Of a stretch of DNA of 64,000 nt, positions 28,912 to 38,844 are shown piece after piece. The DNA is from Candidatus Azobacteroides pseudotrichonymphae genomovar. CFP2 (lineage in GTDB: Bacteria > Bacteroidota > Bacteroidia > Bacteroidales > Azobacteroidaceae). The stretch's first letter is position 1, and the number at the start of each line of letters is the position of its first letter. A model generated the notes under the pieces. That model did not search any database. It was given only the letters and a program-made list of their open reading frames with translations, and was not told where the DNA came from. Position numbers and translations under genes: made by a program. The stretch covers positions 510,001-574,000 of the forward strand of contig NC_011565.1 of assembly GCF_000010645.1 (NCBI RefSeq), in the 5' to 3' direction.

Positions 28912-29944
28912 ATTGCAAATAAGTTTGCACAGGATAATGGTCTGAATCTTCTCCTTTACCAACCATTGCATTATAAGATCTCATATTTTTGCTATGAAAA
29001 ATATAATCTATTCTAAACAAAAAATAATTTGCATTAAAACTAATACCCATGCCACAGCCGCTTTCTACGAAAGAATCCTCTAAATCTCCCTTTATTTTAC
29101 GATAAGTAAAAGAAATAGGAGTATCATTAAAATCCCCGCAAATTATAGTATAAGGGTTTTTACTTTCTCTGATTATTTCTGCAATGATAGAACTTTGCAT
29201 TGCTCGAATCTTAAAGGCCGGAGTCAATTTATGAAACATCATGTATGTAAATGCCCCTAGTTTACGTACATTAAGTGTTTGTATTAGATCATAATAATCT
29301 ATTTTCTCGCTATCCAAAATCTTGTTTGACTCTAAATGGCAATTTATAAGAGTAACTTTTCGCCCATTTATATTTAACTCTGCAATCAATGCCCCGTTGT
29401 ATCGACTTCCGAAAGGAATATTTTTAGTTGATAAAATCGGATATTTGGAAAATACAGCTACTCTACATGGAAGAAGAAAGAAATAAGGAGTAGCTCTTAA
29501 AGTATTTCTTACAGCGGATAATGTAAGCTGCTTATTCCCAAGTCTAAACTCTTGGAAACAAATAATATCCGAATTTTGGTTAGCCACATACTGTAGTATC
29601 GAATCAGGATGTTTCGTACAACACCCAAAATTCATTAGATTGTAGGTAGATACATGAATACATCCTTCGGGAATATTTTTAGCTTTATTGTGGATAGGGA
29701 AATAAGTACAAATAGCTTCTTTACATAGTATAAAGACAGTCAGAGTAACAAATGCTTGTTTCCATTTCTTAATTATCAGCCAAAAGAAGAAAAATAAAAT
29801 ATTAAAAGCAAAAATAAACGGGAAAGCCAATCCAAAATAGGTGACATAAGGAAAAATGAGAGGGGAAATTCTATCTGAAAAAGAGGAAATGACTAAAAAA
29901 AACAAGCTTGCGTAAGCGACGAATTTAAACATTTTACAATACAA
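28901..29944 (-). CDS. Endonuclease/exonuclease/phosphatase family membrane protein
   Basis: A 347-residue protein with two or three hydrophobic segments in its first 90 residues and an EEP-fold domain after them. Family markers are the first metal-binding part STYNLMNFG, the Glu in IICFQEFRLG, NCHLES (about 200), the catalytic ICGDFND (about 270) and the final SDHYPV. Relatives cleave nucleic acids, inositol phosphates or lipids, so the substrate is open. The same pairing with a rhomboid gene upstream (57 bp) is common in Bacteroidales. Confidence 0.88.
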   Translation of the reverse strand: MYCKMFKFVAYASLFFLVISSFSDRISPLIFPYVTYFGLAFPFIFAFNILFFFFWLIIKKWKQAFVTLTVFILCKEAICTYFPIHNKAKNIPEGCIHVSTYNLMNFGCCTKHPDSILQYVANQNSDIICFQEFRLGNKQLTLSAVRNTLRATPYFFLLPCRVAVFSKYPILSTKNIPFGSRYNGALIAELNINGRKVTLINCHLESNKILDSEKIDYYDLIQTLNVRKLGAFTYMMFHKLTPAFKIRAMQSSIIAEIIRESKNPYTIICGDFNDTPISFTYRKIKGDLEDSFVESGCGMGISFNANYFLFRIDYIFHSKNMRSYNAMVGKGEDSDHYPVQTYLQFIN

Positions 29945-30001
29945 TTTTTGTCAATACTATTCGCCAATATTAAACGATTTTTTACTCGTTTTCGAGAAAT
30001 A

Positions 30002-30598
30002 TCAATTTTTCCATTTCCAATAAAGAATCATGGAAATTCCAAATAGCATTCCGCCCAAATGTGCAAAATGAGCCACATTATCACTGACATTCCTAGACAT
30101 TCCATAAAAAAATTCAAGCAACCCATATCCCACAACAAAATACTTTGCTTTAACAGGAATAGGAATAAACATTATATAGAGAAGAGTTTCAGGGAAAAGA
30201 ATACCGAAAGCCAATAGTAAACCAAAAATAGCTCCCGACGCTCCGATCATTACAGCCTCTTGTGGACTAATCTTTATGTAAAATACCAACACTTGAACCA
30301 ATCCTGCTCCAATACCAGTAACAATATAATAAGTCAAAAAACGTTTTTGTTTCCAAACCATTTCTACAGCCCCACCAAACATAAACAAAGCAAACATATT
30401 AAAAAACAAATGCTGGAAAGTTTCATGGGTAAACATATAAGTAATTAGCTGGTAAAGCGAAAATCTCTTTGACTGAAAATGGTGTAACCCCAAAACATCA
30501 GCCAGCCCGCCGAAATAATGACAAGCTATCCATACGGATACATTAATAATCAAAAGATTTCGCGTAACTTGTGGGAGTGCAAAACCATCGTTTGACAT
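30002..30598 (-). CDS. Rhomboid intramembrane serine protease
   Basis: A 198-residue, six-helix membrane protease. The oxyanion-hole part HLFFNMFALFMFG (about 64), the catalytic Ser in GASGAIFGLLLAFG (about 120) and the catalytic His in FAHLGGMLFG (about 178) are all visible. It has no extra domains. It probably precedes the EEP-family gene in one transcript. A TAATTTTG box about 90 bp upstream may be its promoter. Substrates are unknown. Confidence 0.93.
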   Translation of the reverse strand: MSNDGFALPQVTRNLLIINVSVWIACHYFGGLADVLGLHHFQSKRFSLYQLITYMFTHETFQHLFFNMFALFMFGGAVEMVWKQKRFLTYYIVTGIGAGLVQVLVFYIKISPQEAVMIGASGAIFGLLLAFGILFPETLLYIMFIPIPVKAKYFVVGYGLLEFFYGMSRNVSDNVAHFAHLGGMLFGISMILYWKWKN

Positions 30599-30686
30599 AA
30601 ACTAATTTTATGTGATCCACTGCTGTAAATGTAAAGAATTTTTAACAAAAAAATTTCGTTTCATTGTTCACTGAAATTAGACCTTC

Positions 30687-30694
30687 CAAAATTA
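30687..30694 (-). promoter_or_regulatory. Possible rhomboid promoter (-7 box)
   Basis: TAATTTTG on the minus strand matches TAnnTTTG fully and lies about 90 bp before the rhomboid start. No TTTG is found 20 nt upstream. Confidence 0.35.
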
Positions 30695-30871
30695 TAGTTT
30701 GCCATGATACGAGGATTTAACAGACAATAATCCTTATAAAAAATATTCAGACAATATTTCCAAATACTTCATAACATGTGATTTTAAAGTGAGCGAGAAT
30801 TGGAAGAGCGACAACTAACTGTTTTTTTAGTGATTCCTGAAGAATATAAAGGAAGTTGTTAACTTTTATTA

Positions 30872-30903
30872 TTTGGTACTTAGCGATAAATGTTTTACCT
30901 TTG
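30872..30903 (+). promoter_or_regulatory. acpP promoter
   Basis: TTTG (30872-30875), exactly 20 nt, then TACCTTTG (30896-30903): both boxes of the Bacteroidetes consensus match perfectly. Transcription should start near 30911, giving a leader of about 75 nt. Confidence 0.8.
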
Positions 30904-30984
30904 TACTTCCTTTTTAAAGTCCAGTACTTCTGGAAAGAAAAGCTATTAAATAACAGTTAGGTTAAACTTAAATCGAAAAAACAT

Positions 30985-31242
30985 ATGTCTCAAATTTCAG
31001 AACGAGTTATAGATCTCATTTCAGAAAAATTGAATGTAGAAAAATCAGAGGTTACACTCGAAGCCGACTTTGCTAATAACCTAGGAGCTGACTCTTTAGA
31101 TACTGTAGAGTTGATTATGGATTTAGAAAAAGAGTTCAATATGAATCCTATTCCAAATGATGAGTCTATTGCTATAAAAACAGTAGGAGATGCTATTGCA
31201 TATATAGAATCCCATGCAAATGAAGCCGCAACGAAAAGTTAA
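30985..31242 (+). CDS. acpP: Acyl carrier protein
   Basis: The 85-residue acidic carrier of fatty-acid synthesis. The phosphopantetheine attachment Ser is in NNLGADSLDTVELIMDLE (about 37). Length and charge are normal. It has the best promoter in the window and a strong terminator, so it is a single-gene unit. fabF, which normally follows acpP in Bacteroidetes and many other bacteria, is not here. Confidence 0.97.
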   Translation: MSQISERVIDLISEKLNVEKSEVTLEADFANNLGADSLDTVELIMDLEKEFNMNPIPNDESIAIKTVGDAIAYIESHANEAATKS

Positions 31243-31272
31243 AATTTATCCTTGCTTCAATAGCATAGAATT

Positions 31273-31326
31273 AAGAAAGACAAAACAATTACAATTTTAA
31301 GTTGTTTTATCTTTCTTGGCTGTTTT
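31273..31326 (+). terminator. Strong intrinsic terminator of acpP
   Basis: AAGAAAGACAAAACAA (31273-31288) pairs with TTGTTTTATCTTTCTT (31302-31317) over 16 positions with one mismatch, and a run of six T follows at about 31322. It lies 30 bp after the acpP stop. Confidence 0.8.
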
Positions 31327-31477
31327 TTCGGAATTTATATCCGTTAGTCTCGCTCGATTGTACACTGCTCTTAAAGTCCTTCTTTTCTTCGTAGGATTTT
31401 TTTGAAAAAAAACTCATTCCGTTAGGGAAAAAGAAAGTTTACTAAAAACAAATGAACGCTTCCTCACTTTGAGTTTT

Positions 31478-32533
31478 ATGTTCCCCCCCACTAACAAGGC
31501 TTTAAACTTACTAAAAAAATTGATATCTATCCCTTCTTTTAGTCGAGAGGAAACGGAAGCTGCAAATTGGCTGGAATTTTTTTTGATAAAAGAGAACTTT
31601 CGTCCTAAAAGAAAAGGGAATAATATTTGGGTGTTATCTGATAAATGGGATGATACGAAACCTACAATTTTGCTTAATTCCCATATTGATACTGTAAAAC
31701 CAGTATATAGTTGGACCAAAAATCCTTTTTCGCCTTTGGAAGAAAATAAAAAACTATATGGATTAGGAAGTAACGATGCCGGAGCCTCATTAGTAGCTTT
31801 ACTACAATCTTTTTTTATTCTTACATCTCGTTGGCAACCTAACAATTTTATTTTTTTGGTTTCTTGTGAGGAAGAAGTTTCTGGATCAGAGGGACTTGGA
31901 TCTGTATTGACGGAACTACCACCAATTACATTGGCAGTAGTAGGGGAACCTACAGAAATGCAGCCAGCAGTTGCAGAACGAGGGCTGATGGTTTTGGATG
32001 GAACAGTTTATGGTAAATCTGGACATGCTGCAAGAGACGAAGGTATAAATGCTATCTATAAAGCAATTCCGATAATAAATTGGTTTCAAAATCTGCAGTT
32101 CCCTCTAAAAAGTGATTGGCTGGGAAGTGTGAAATCTACTATAACAATGATTCAATCTGGAATGCAACACAATATTATTCCAGATATTTGTCAATTTACA
32201 GTAGATATAAGAAGTAATGAATGTTATACAAACAAACAACTTTTTGAAGAAATAATTCGTACTTCTCCTTGCGAAATCAAAGCTCGTTCTCTTAGATTAA
32301 ATTCGTCGCAAATATCTCTCGACAATCCTTTGATAAGAAGGGCAAAAAGTTTTGGCTTGAAACCATTTGGGAGCCTCACGCTTTCAGACCAAGCCTTGAT
32401 GAACTTTCCTTCATTGAAAATTGGTCCGGGGGACTCATCTCGCTCACATATAGCAGATGAGTTTGTCTATCTATCAGAAATAGAAGAAGCAATAAAACTT
32501 TACTTCTGTTTATTAAATAACCTAACTTTATAG
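31478..32533 (+). CDS. argE: M20-family deacylase, acetyl/succinylornithine deacylase type
   Basis: A zinc peptidase-fold hydrolase of about 351 residues, probably releasing ornithine or citrulline from its N-acyl form in arginine synthesis. The metal ligands are visible: LNSHIDTVKP (His, Asp), GLGSNDAGASLV (bridging Asp) and CEEEVSGSEGLG (catalytic Glu pair), with the dimerisation-domain GRP-like GKSGHAARDEG. In a genome with N-succinylornithine carbamoyltransferase the substrate is probably N-succinylcitrulline (inference). ATG at 31478 is preferred; a TTG three codons earlier (31469) is also open. Other M20 deacylases cannot be fully ruled out. Confidence 0.82.
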   Translation: MFPPTNKALNLLKKLISIPSFSREETEAANWLEFFLIKENFRPKRKGNNIWVLSDKWDDTKPTILLNSHIDTVKPVYSWTKNPFSPLEENKKLYGLGSNDAGASLVALLQSFFILTSRWQPNNFIFLVSCEEEVSGSEGLGSVLTELPPITLAVVGEPTEMQPAVAERGLMVLDGTVYGKSGHAARDEGINAIYKAIPIINWFQNLQFPLKSDWLGSVKSTITMIQSGMQHNIIPDICQFTVDIRSNECYTNKQLFEEIIRTSPCEIKARSLRLNSSQISLDNPLIRRAKSFGLKPFGSLTLSDQALMNFPSLKIGPGDSSRSHIADEFVYLSEIEEAIKLYFCLLNNLTL

Positions 32534-32854
32534 GGACTACTTTTGATAAAAAGTCATATGTATATTAAAAGAGTATAAACTCTTAATAAGATTCTAGAGA
32601 TTATTCTTATTCTCCTCTCAATAGAGGAAGTCTCATTCTTTCTTATGAGGAAAATATTTAGTCAAAAAATAGTTGTTATTACAACATTTATTTATAGGGA
32701 AATAAGTTATTCAAAAAATAAACAACAGAATTGAGACATAATTACAGAAAGTTAATAACAGAAGAATGTTAAATATTATCTTAAATTTAGGAATACAGAC
32801 TATAACTAATTTTTTAACAAAAAAATATATCTGAAATATTAAATCTTCTTTTTA
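32534..32854. other. Spacer before the radical SAM gene
   Basis: In 321 AT-rich bp I see no gene, no clear promoter and no strong hairpin. Confidence 0.5.
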
Positions 32855-33745
32855 ATGTATTTATTTTATCTCTTTTGGTGGTTCGTAAATGCCTTTTTTT
32901 TGGATAAAAAGAAACCATTACAAACGGTCTTATTTATTTCTGATAAATGCAATTTGGCATGTAAGCATTGTTCAATTTATAGAACAAATAATCCAAATAT
33001 CAAGTCGTATGAACAAATTAAGAAAGAATTGGAATACTCTTATTGTTTGGGTTCTCGATTCGTAGATTTTGAAGGAGGAGAGCCAACTTTATGGAATGAT
33101 GGAAACAAAGACTTGAATAGTCTGATTCATTTGGCAAAAGCAATTGGATTCTATTCTACAACAGTTACCACCAATGCTCAAATGCCTTTCTCGGGATTAG
33201 ATGCCGATTTCATTTGGGTAAGTTTGGATGGCATTGGTAGTTTTCATGATGATATAAGAGGGGAAGGCTCATTTGAGCGTTTGCTTAAAAATATAGCAAT
33301 AACTAATTATCATAAACTAAGTGGTAATATGGTAATTAACTCCCGGAACTATAATTCGGTAGAAGAAACTATAGAATTTGTTAAAAATCATCCACATATA
33401 CAATCTATTTCGTTAAACTTTCATACTCCTTATATAGGCACTGAACATTTATTTTTAGATTGGGATAAACGTTCAGAAATCATAGATTTGATTCTCCACA
33501 AAAAAAAGGAAGGCTATCCGATTATGAATTCTATCTCAGGATTGAAGCTTATGAAACACAATAATTTCAAAAAACAATGCTGGATTTCTAACTTTATTTT
33601 GTCGGATGGGACTCGACTTACTGGATGCCAAGGGGAAAGAGCAGGCATATGCAATCAATGCGGATTGTCCATGGCAGGAGAAATGAATGCCATTTTCAAT
33701 CTAAAACCTGATACAATACTTGCAGGAATAAAGTTAAGGATTTAA
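32855..33745 (+). CDS. Radical SAM protein of unknown role
   Basis: A 296-residue radical SAM enzyme. The cluster motif is SDKCNLACKHCSIYRT (CxxxCxxC, about 30-38), followed by the EGGEPTLW glycine-rich SAM site (about 73) and a VSLDGIGSFHDDIRG segment typical of the barrel. The C-terminus has extra Cys residues (CQGERAGICNQCGLSMAGEM) that could hold a second cluster or a metal. The N-terminus is unusually hydrophobic (YLFYLFWWFVNAFF), which suggests membrane attachment. No maturase target, peptide or partner gene is adjacent, so I cannot give a reaction. Confidence 0.85.
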   Translation: MYLFYLFWWFVNAFFLDKKKPLQTVLFISDKCNLACKHCSIYRTNNPNIKSYEQIKKELEYSYCLGSRFVDFEGGEPTLWNDGNKDLNSLIHLAKAIGFYSTTVTTNAQMPFSGLDADFIWVSLDGIGSFHDDIRGEGSFERLLKNIAITNYHKLSGNMVINSRNYNSVEETIEFVKNHPHIQSISLNFHTPYIGTEHLFLDWDKRSEIIDLILHKKKEGYPIMNSISGLKLMKHNNFKKQCWISNFILSDGTRLTGCQGERAGICNQCGLSMAGEMNAIFNLKPDTILAGIKLRI

Positions 33746-33799
33746 ACTAAATTAAATATTATACTAAATATTATATTTTTTTCTTACACTTAAGAAGAA

Positions 33800-33831
33800 T
33801 TTGTATTTCTTACAGAATGTTGTTACCTTCG
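33800..33831 (+). promoter_or_regulatory. rplS promoter
   Basis: TTTG (33800-33803), exactly 20 nt, then TACCTTCG (33824-33831), one base off TAnnTTTG. It lies 68 bp before the rplS start, similar to the acpP layout. Confidence 0.65.
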
Positions 33832-33898
33832 CTTCCTAGTCTTAAATGAAAAGCATTGCAATGTTAGATTGGGCTGTCTGAAAATTTATTAAAAAATA

Positions 33899-34252
33899 AT
33901 GGACTTGATTAAAGTTGTAGAGCAGAGATTTGCAGACCTAACTCAAAAGGCTTATCCTCATTTTAAAAGTGGTGATACTATAACGGTAGCATACCGCATT
34001 AAAGAAGGGAATAAAGAGCGTATTCAACAGTATAGAGGTGTAGTAATTAAAATGGCTGGACATGGAAGTTCCAAGCGTTTCACAGTTCGAAAAATGTCTG
34101 AAAATATTGGTGTAGAACGTATTTTCCCCATAAATTCGCCATTTATAGATAATATTGTTTTGAACAAAATTGGAAAAGTAAGGCGATCTAAATTATATTA
34201 TCTACGTAAATTGATAGGCAAAAAATCCAGGATTAAAGAGAAAAGAATTTAA
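33899..34252 (+). CDS. rplS: 50S ribosomal protein L19
   Basis: A 117-residue basic protein at the 30S-50S interface. The FKSGDTITVAYRIKEGNKER opening, the QQYRGVVIKMAGHG strand and the terminal RRSKLYYLRKLIGKKSRIKEK (seen here as family segments) are canonical. Length is normal. It is a single gene, not linked to trmD or rpsP as in many other phyla. A run of about 13 T beginning 54 bp downstream may end transcription. Confidence 0.97.
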   Translation: MDLIKVVEQRFADLTQKAYPHFKSGDTITVAYRIKEGNKERIQQYRGVVIKMAGHGSSKRFTVRKMSENIGVERIFPINSPFIDNIVLNKIGKVRRSKLYYLRKLIGKKSRIKEKRI

Positions 34253-34436
34253 AATCAAAACACTACTGAGATAGTAATTCGCCAATCCAATATCTAGGAT
34301 ATATTCTTTTTTTTTTTTACTCAAAAATGTGTAGTTGTACTTTTTCAAATCAAAAAATCAATCAATCAATTTGCTTCTTAATAAGTCTTATAGGTATTTA
34401 AGAATCCAGCAAGCTTTATTGACGATAATTAAATTT

Positions 34437-37088
34437 TCAGTTTTCTATAAAAATTCCGCTAGCCTTGTTGTCTCCTTTTATAACTCGCTTTATATCATTC
34501 AATTTATTCAGAGCTTCTATAGGTGTTAAGTTATTAATATCTAATTGCACTATGTCATTTCTAATTTGTGAAAGTACAGGATCATCCAATTGAAAAAAGC
34601 TCAGCTGGTAGCTATTATGGTCTTCCAAAAGTTGTTTTGTTGAAGGAACGATCCCTTTTTTTTGGTTATTTGTTTCCAATTGAAAAAGGATTTCATGTCC
34701 TCTTTGAACAACATTTTTAGGTATTCCTGCCATCTTTGCAACATGGATGCCAAAGCTATGTTTACTCCCACCTCTTGCCAATTTCCGCAAGAAGATGACT
34801 TTATTATCTATCTCTTTTACTGAGATATTATAATTCTTTATTCTCTCAAAATACTTCTCCATTTCGTTTAGTTCATGATAATGAGTGGAAAAAAGAGTTT
34901 TAGGATGAGATGTGGGATGTTCATGAATATATTCTACAATAGCCCAAGCGATAGAAATTCCATCGTAAGTGGAAGTGCCACGTCCTAATTCGTCAAAAAT
35001 TATTAAACTTCTATCAGAAAGATTATTTAGAATATCAGCAGCTTCACTCATCTCTACCATAAAAGTAGATTCTCCTAAAGAAATATTGTCGCTAGCCCCT
35101 ACACGTGCAAAAATCTTATCCACCCATCCTATTCGAGCTGAATCTGCGGGAACAAAAGATCCAATTTGTGCCATTAAAGTAATCAAAGCAGTCTGACGTA
35201 ACAAAGCTGATTTGCCTGCCATATTAGGTCCAGTAATGATAATAATTTGTTGTTTATCGTTATCTAAATAAATATCGTTGGGAACGTATAATTCGTCAGG
35301 TTGAAGTTGAGTCTCTATAACTGGATGCCGCCCCTTTTTAATGTCAATAATTCTACTTGCATCTATCTGTGGACGAACATAGTGATTTTGTTCAGCAATT
35401 TTAGCAAAAGACAACAGACAATCTATTTCTGCAATTAGACGAGCATTGATTTGAATTGGGATAATATATTTTGATAGCTTCGATACAAGACTATTAAAAA
35501 TATCAGTTTCCATTTCAATAATTCTATCTTCCGCTCCTAATATCTTTTCTTCATATATTTTGAGTTCCTCCGTAATATAGCGTTCCGCATGAACCAAGGT
35601 TTGTTTGCGAATCCAATTAGAAGGAATTTTCTTTTTATAAGAATGCCGAACTTCTATATAGTAACCAAATACATTATTATATCCTACCTTCAAGGAAGGG
35701 ATCCCTGTTTGAAAAATTTCACGCTGTTGTATTTTTAATAGATGATCCTTTCCCGAATAAACGATTTGTCTCAATTCATCCAATTCTCCATTTATTCCTT
35801 CAGCTATTACATTACCTTTACTTAATAACACTGGAGGATCTGCGGACAATTCTCTTTGTATTTTTTCTCTAATTTCGGAACAAAGATTTAATTGTTCTCC
35901 AATTTGTTTCAAACTTCCTATAGAGCAATCTAAACATATCTCCTTAATTGGAATAATAGCATCTAAAGCAATTTTAATTTGAGCAACTTCATAAGGATTG
36001 GCCTTACCAACAGATACCTTAGAAATGAGACGCTCTAAATCACTTATTTGATTGAGTTGTTTTTCCAATAAGTCTTTTACAGTAGAACTTTTCAGAAAAT
36101 ATTCTACTATAGAAAGGCGTCCTTCGATTTGCTCGATCTTTTTAAGTGGGAAGACTATCCATTTTCTTAACATTCTGGCCCCTACAGAAGTGACCGTTTT
36201 ATCTAAAACTTTCAACAAAGATTGTCCTCCCCCTTCATTCATAACATTCAACAATTCTAAACTATGAATAGTGAATTTATCCAAACGCACATATTGTTCT
36301 TCTTCAATTCTGGTAAGAGTAAAAATGTGATTCGTATATGCATGTTGTGTTAAATCTAAATAGTGTAAAATAGCTCCTGCAGCAATAATCCCATTGGGCA
36401 AATGTTGTATACCAAAACCTTTCAAATTTTTTGTCTCAAATTGTTTGTGTAAACGGCATTCCGCTGTATCCTCGGTAAATACCCAATCTTCCATTTCAAA
36501 AGTCAACAGTTTCTCTCCAAAATTTTTTTTAAATATTTCCCGTTTGTTTCGTTCTAAAAGCACTTCTTTAGGAGAAAAATGATTGAATAGTTTATCTATA
36601 TAACTGCTACTACCTTCTGTAGTTAAAAATTCACCAGTAGAAATATCAAGAAACGCGGTCCCACAAATATTTTTATCAAAATGTACAGCCGCTAAAAAAT
36701 TATTCTCTTTATGGCTCAGTATACTATCATTGATGGAAACACCTGGTGTAATTAATTCAGTAACCCCCCTTTTGACTATTCGTTTAGTTGTTTTGGGATC
36801 TTCAAGTTGATCACAGATGGCTATTCTCTTCCCCGCTCTAACTAGTTTAGGCAAATAAGTGTCTAATGCATGGTATGGAAACCCAGCTAACTTTACAGTT
36901 TGACAACAACCGTTGGCTCTATGAGTCAAGACAATATCTAATATTTCAGATGCCGCAATAGCATCATCTGCAAAAGTTTCATAAAAGTCGCCTACACGAA
37001 ATAATAAAATTGTATCTGGATATTTGGATTTAATTTCAAAATATTGTTCCATTAACGGAGTTTTTACAATTCCTTTAGGTATAGACAT
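34437..37088 (-). CDS. mutS: DNA mismatch repair protein MutS
   Basis: The 883-residue mismatch-recognition ATPase. The wedge motif is in [10 protein letters not shown] (Phe-x-Glu type, about 30-39). The connector, lever and clamp regions follow, then the ATPase with Walker [14 protein letters not shown] (about 620), the STFMVEMSE segment, Walker [14 protein letters not shown] and the FSTHYHEL H-loop. The C-terminal dimerisation helices are present. Length is normal for MutS1. No mutL is nearby. A small divergent frame lies upstream. Confidence 0.98.
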   Translation of the reverse strand: MSIPKGIVKTPLMEQYFEIKSKYPDTILLFRVGDFYETFADDAIAASEILDIVLTHRANGCCQTVKLAGFPYHALDTYLPKLVRAGKRIAICDQLEDPKTTKRIVKRGVTELITPGVSINDSILSHKENNFLAAVHFDKNICGTAFLDISTGEFLTTEGSSSYIDKLFNHFSPKEVLLERNKREIFKKNFGEKLLTFEMEDWVFTEDTAECRLHKQFETKNLKGFGIQHLPNGIIAAGAILHYLDLTQHAYTNHIFTLTRIEEEQYVRLDKFTIHSLELLNVMNEGGGQSLLKVLDKTVTSVGARMLRKWIVFPLKKIEQIEGRLSIVEYFLKSSTVKDLLEKQLNQISDLERLISKVSVGKANPYEVAQIKIALDAIIPIKEICLDCSIGSLKQIGEQLNLCSEIREKIQRELSADPPVLLSKGNVIAEGINGELDELRQIVYSGKDHLLKIQQREIFQTGIPSLKVGYNNVFGYYIEVRHSYKKKIPSNWIRKQTLVHAERYITEELKIYEEKILGAEDRIIEMETDIFNSLVSKLSKYIIPIQINARLIAEIDCLLSFAKIAEQNHYVRPQIDASRIIDIKKGRHPVIETQLQPDELYVPNDIYLDNDKQQIIIITGPNMAGKSALLRQTALITLMAQIGSFVPADSARIGWVDKIFARVGASDNISLGESTFMVEMSEAADILNNLSDRSLIIFDELGRGTSTYDGISIAWAIVEYIHEHPTSHPKTLFSTHYHELNEMEKYFERIKNYNISVKEIDNKVIFLRKLARGGSKHSFGIHVAKMAGIPKNVVQRGHEILFQLETNNQKKGIVPSTKQLLEDHNSYQLSFFQLDDPVLSQIRNDIVQLDINNLTPIEALNKLNDIKRVIKGDNKASGIFIEN

Positions 37089-37189
37089 AATAATTAATAT
37101 TAGTATCCGTGCTAAAATTACTACCTCTTAAGATTTTCATGAAGTATCTTTAATGGGACGGTCTTATTTCATGAGATTGAGATCTTCTA

Positions 37190-37414
37190 ATGACTAAATT
37201 TTCCACCTTCTGTAAAATAGAAAAACTTTTTATAAAACTTACTCTCATTTTGCTCATTTTCTGCACCATAATGCTATTCAGTTCCCTATATGGGTTTTTC
37301 TATTCAATCTATAATCATATTATTTATCTTGATAAATTAAAGCCTGACGAGTGGGAATGGCTTATCATTCTCTTATTCATTTCGTTGTGCCTATATTTAT
37401 GTGTGTATATGTGA
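37190..37414 (+). CDS. Possible small membrane protein
   Basis: A 74-codon open frame between divergent mutS and convergent kdsC. It would encode two hydrophobic helices (about 13-36 and 53-73) with a short polar loop. I recognise no family, and AT-rich spacers give such hydrophobic frames by chance, so this may not be real. Confidence 0.22.
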   Translation: MTKFSTFCKIEKLFIKLTLILLIFCTIMLFSSLYGFFYSIYNHIIYLDKLKPDEWEWLIILLFISLCLYLCVYM

Positions 37415-37435
37415 CACATGACTTTTATCAATTAT

Positions 37436-37960
37436 TTACCACGAGCTAAAAGCATTGTTTTGCATCCATTTGTCTTGTACTTTCAATACTTGTTCTATAA
37501 TATCTCGACCTACTCCGTATCCTCCCTTACAAGAGGAAATGTACTTTGCAATTGATTTGATTTCAACGGAAGCGTTGACAGGGCAAGCAGGAAGTCCCAC
37601 TACTTGCATAATTTCATAATCTGGAATATCATCTCCTACATAACAAACTTCCTCGGGATAAAGCTTGCTTTTTTGAAGAAAGTCGTTAAAATCATCGATT
37701 TTGCGAATCGATTTCAGGTATATATGCTGAAACCCTAACGAATTAAATCGTTTAAATATAGCTAATCCATCTCCACCGGTAATAATTCCCATTCTAAATT
37801 TCTGTTTAGCTGCTAATTGCATCGCATATCCATCTTTAGTATTAAAGATACGCATAGGCTTTCCACTTGGATGAAAAGGAATACTATCTGGAGATAATAC
37901 ACCATCTACATCAAAAACAAAAGCTTTTATCTTTTTTAAATCGTAAAGGATATTGCTCAT
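37436..37960 (-). CDS. kdsC: KDO-8-phosphate phosphatase-like HAD hydrolase (KdsC family)
   Basis: A 174-residue cap-less HAD phosphatase. Motif I is FDVDGVLSPD (nucleophile Asp about 16), motif II lies in MGIITGGDG, and the C-terminal motif IV is CYVGDDIPDYEIM. KdsC removes phosphate from KDO-8-phosphate on the way to the LPS inner core. This is the most likely role, but acylneuraminate-type phosphatases share the fold and motifs. It lies 65 bp after the mscS-like gene on the same strand. Confidence 0.85.
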   Translation of the reverse strand: MSNILYDLKKIKAFVFDVDGVLSPDSIPFHPSGKPMRIFNTKDGYAMQLAAKQKFRMGIITGGDGLAIFKRFNSLGFQHIYLKSIRKIDDFNDFLQKSKLYPEEVCYVGDDIPDYEIMQVVGLPACPVNASVEIKSIAKYISSCKGGYGVGRDIIEQVLKVQDKWMQNNAFSSW

Positions 37961-38025
37961 AAATTTCTGATAAATGAAAAATAAAATTTTTTACTTTTCT
38001 CTTGTCTTGCTCGATGTATGGTAAG

Positions 38026-38844
38026 TCATTGGAAATGAATATCAATATTGTTAGCCGCAAAATTTCTATAAACACTTTCGTTAATACTGAAATAAACAGG
38101 AGAATAATTTTTTGACAATAACCAAGCACATACCCAAATGTCTATAGAATTGTCATTGAGCTCTTTCAAAACAACAGAGGGAGCAGGCTGAACAAAAATT
38201 CTGCTATCAGCAATAAGAATGTCTAATATGATTTGTTTCACTTTATCATAATCATTGCCATAAGCGATACTAAATGTCCAATCTATTCTTCGCTTATCTT
38301 GTTCGCTATAATTAATAATTACATTAGAACTCAATCCACCATTTGGAATAAAAATGGTACGATTATCCGATGTAACGATTACTGTATTAAAAACTTGAAT
38401 ATCTCTTACCATACCTTCGTGTCCTTGTATCAAAATATAATCACCCACTTTATACGGACGAAAGAGTAACACTACAACACCTCCAGAGAAATTCTGCAGC
38501 GTTCCGCTCAATGCCATCCCAAAAGTTACACCGATAGATGCCAGTAAAGTAATAAAAAAACTATTATTGATTCCTAAAATATTTGTAATTAAAAATAATA
38601 ATATCATAGTGAGGAGAATATTTGCCAAACTTTTGAAAAAGGAAGCAACAGAAGAATCAAGTTTTTTGTTATTCATCACTTTATCAATAAGTCGATTTAA
38701 ATAATGAATTATTTTACGTCCAACGATATAAATAACAATACAGCCAATTATCCTCATTCCAAGATAAAAAGCTTTCTGTAACAAATTGTCAAATAATTTT
38801 GTCCATGAATTTGTTTTCAGAAAGATATATTTCAGAGATATCAT
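38026..38844 (-). CDS. Small-conductance mechanosensitive channel (MscS family)
   Basis: A 272-residue MscS-type channel that releases solutes under hypo-osmotic stress. Three hydrophobic helices occupy about residues 20-130. The pore helix TM3 with its Ala/Gly-rich packing is seen in GVTFGMALSGTLQNFSGGVVVLLFRP, followed by the family-typical PYKVGDYILIQGHEGMV and the beta domain with FIPNGGLSSNVIINYS (shown here in parts). Length and domain order match E. coli MscS. Such channels are often kept even in small genomes. Confidence 0.93.
   Translation of the reverse strand: MISLKYIFLKTNSWTKLFDNLLQKAFYLGMRIIGCIVIYIVGRKIIHYLNRLIDKVMNNKKLDSSVASFFKSLANILLTMILLFLITNILGINNSFFITLLASIGVTFGMALSGTLQNFSGGVVVLLFRPYKVGDYILIQGHEGMVRDIQVFNTVIVTSDNRTIFIPNGGLSSNVIINYSEQDKRRIDWTFSIAYGNDYDKVKQIILDILIADSRIFVQPAPSVVLKELNDNSIDIWVCAWLLSKNYSPVYFSINESVYRNFAANNIDIHFQ

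Larger units (their letters stand above)
30599..30984. other. Divergent spacer between the rhomboid gene and acpP
   Basis: The 386 bp hold a strong acpP promoter (30872-30903) and a possible rhomboid promoter on the minus strand (TAATTTTG, 30687-30694). I see no gene. Confidence 0.6.
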
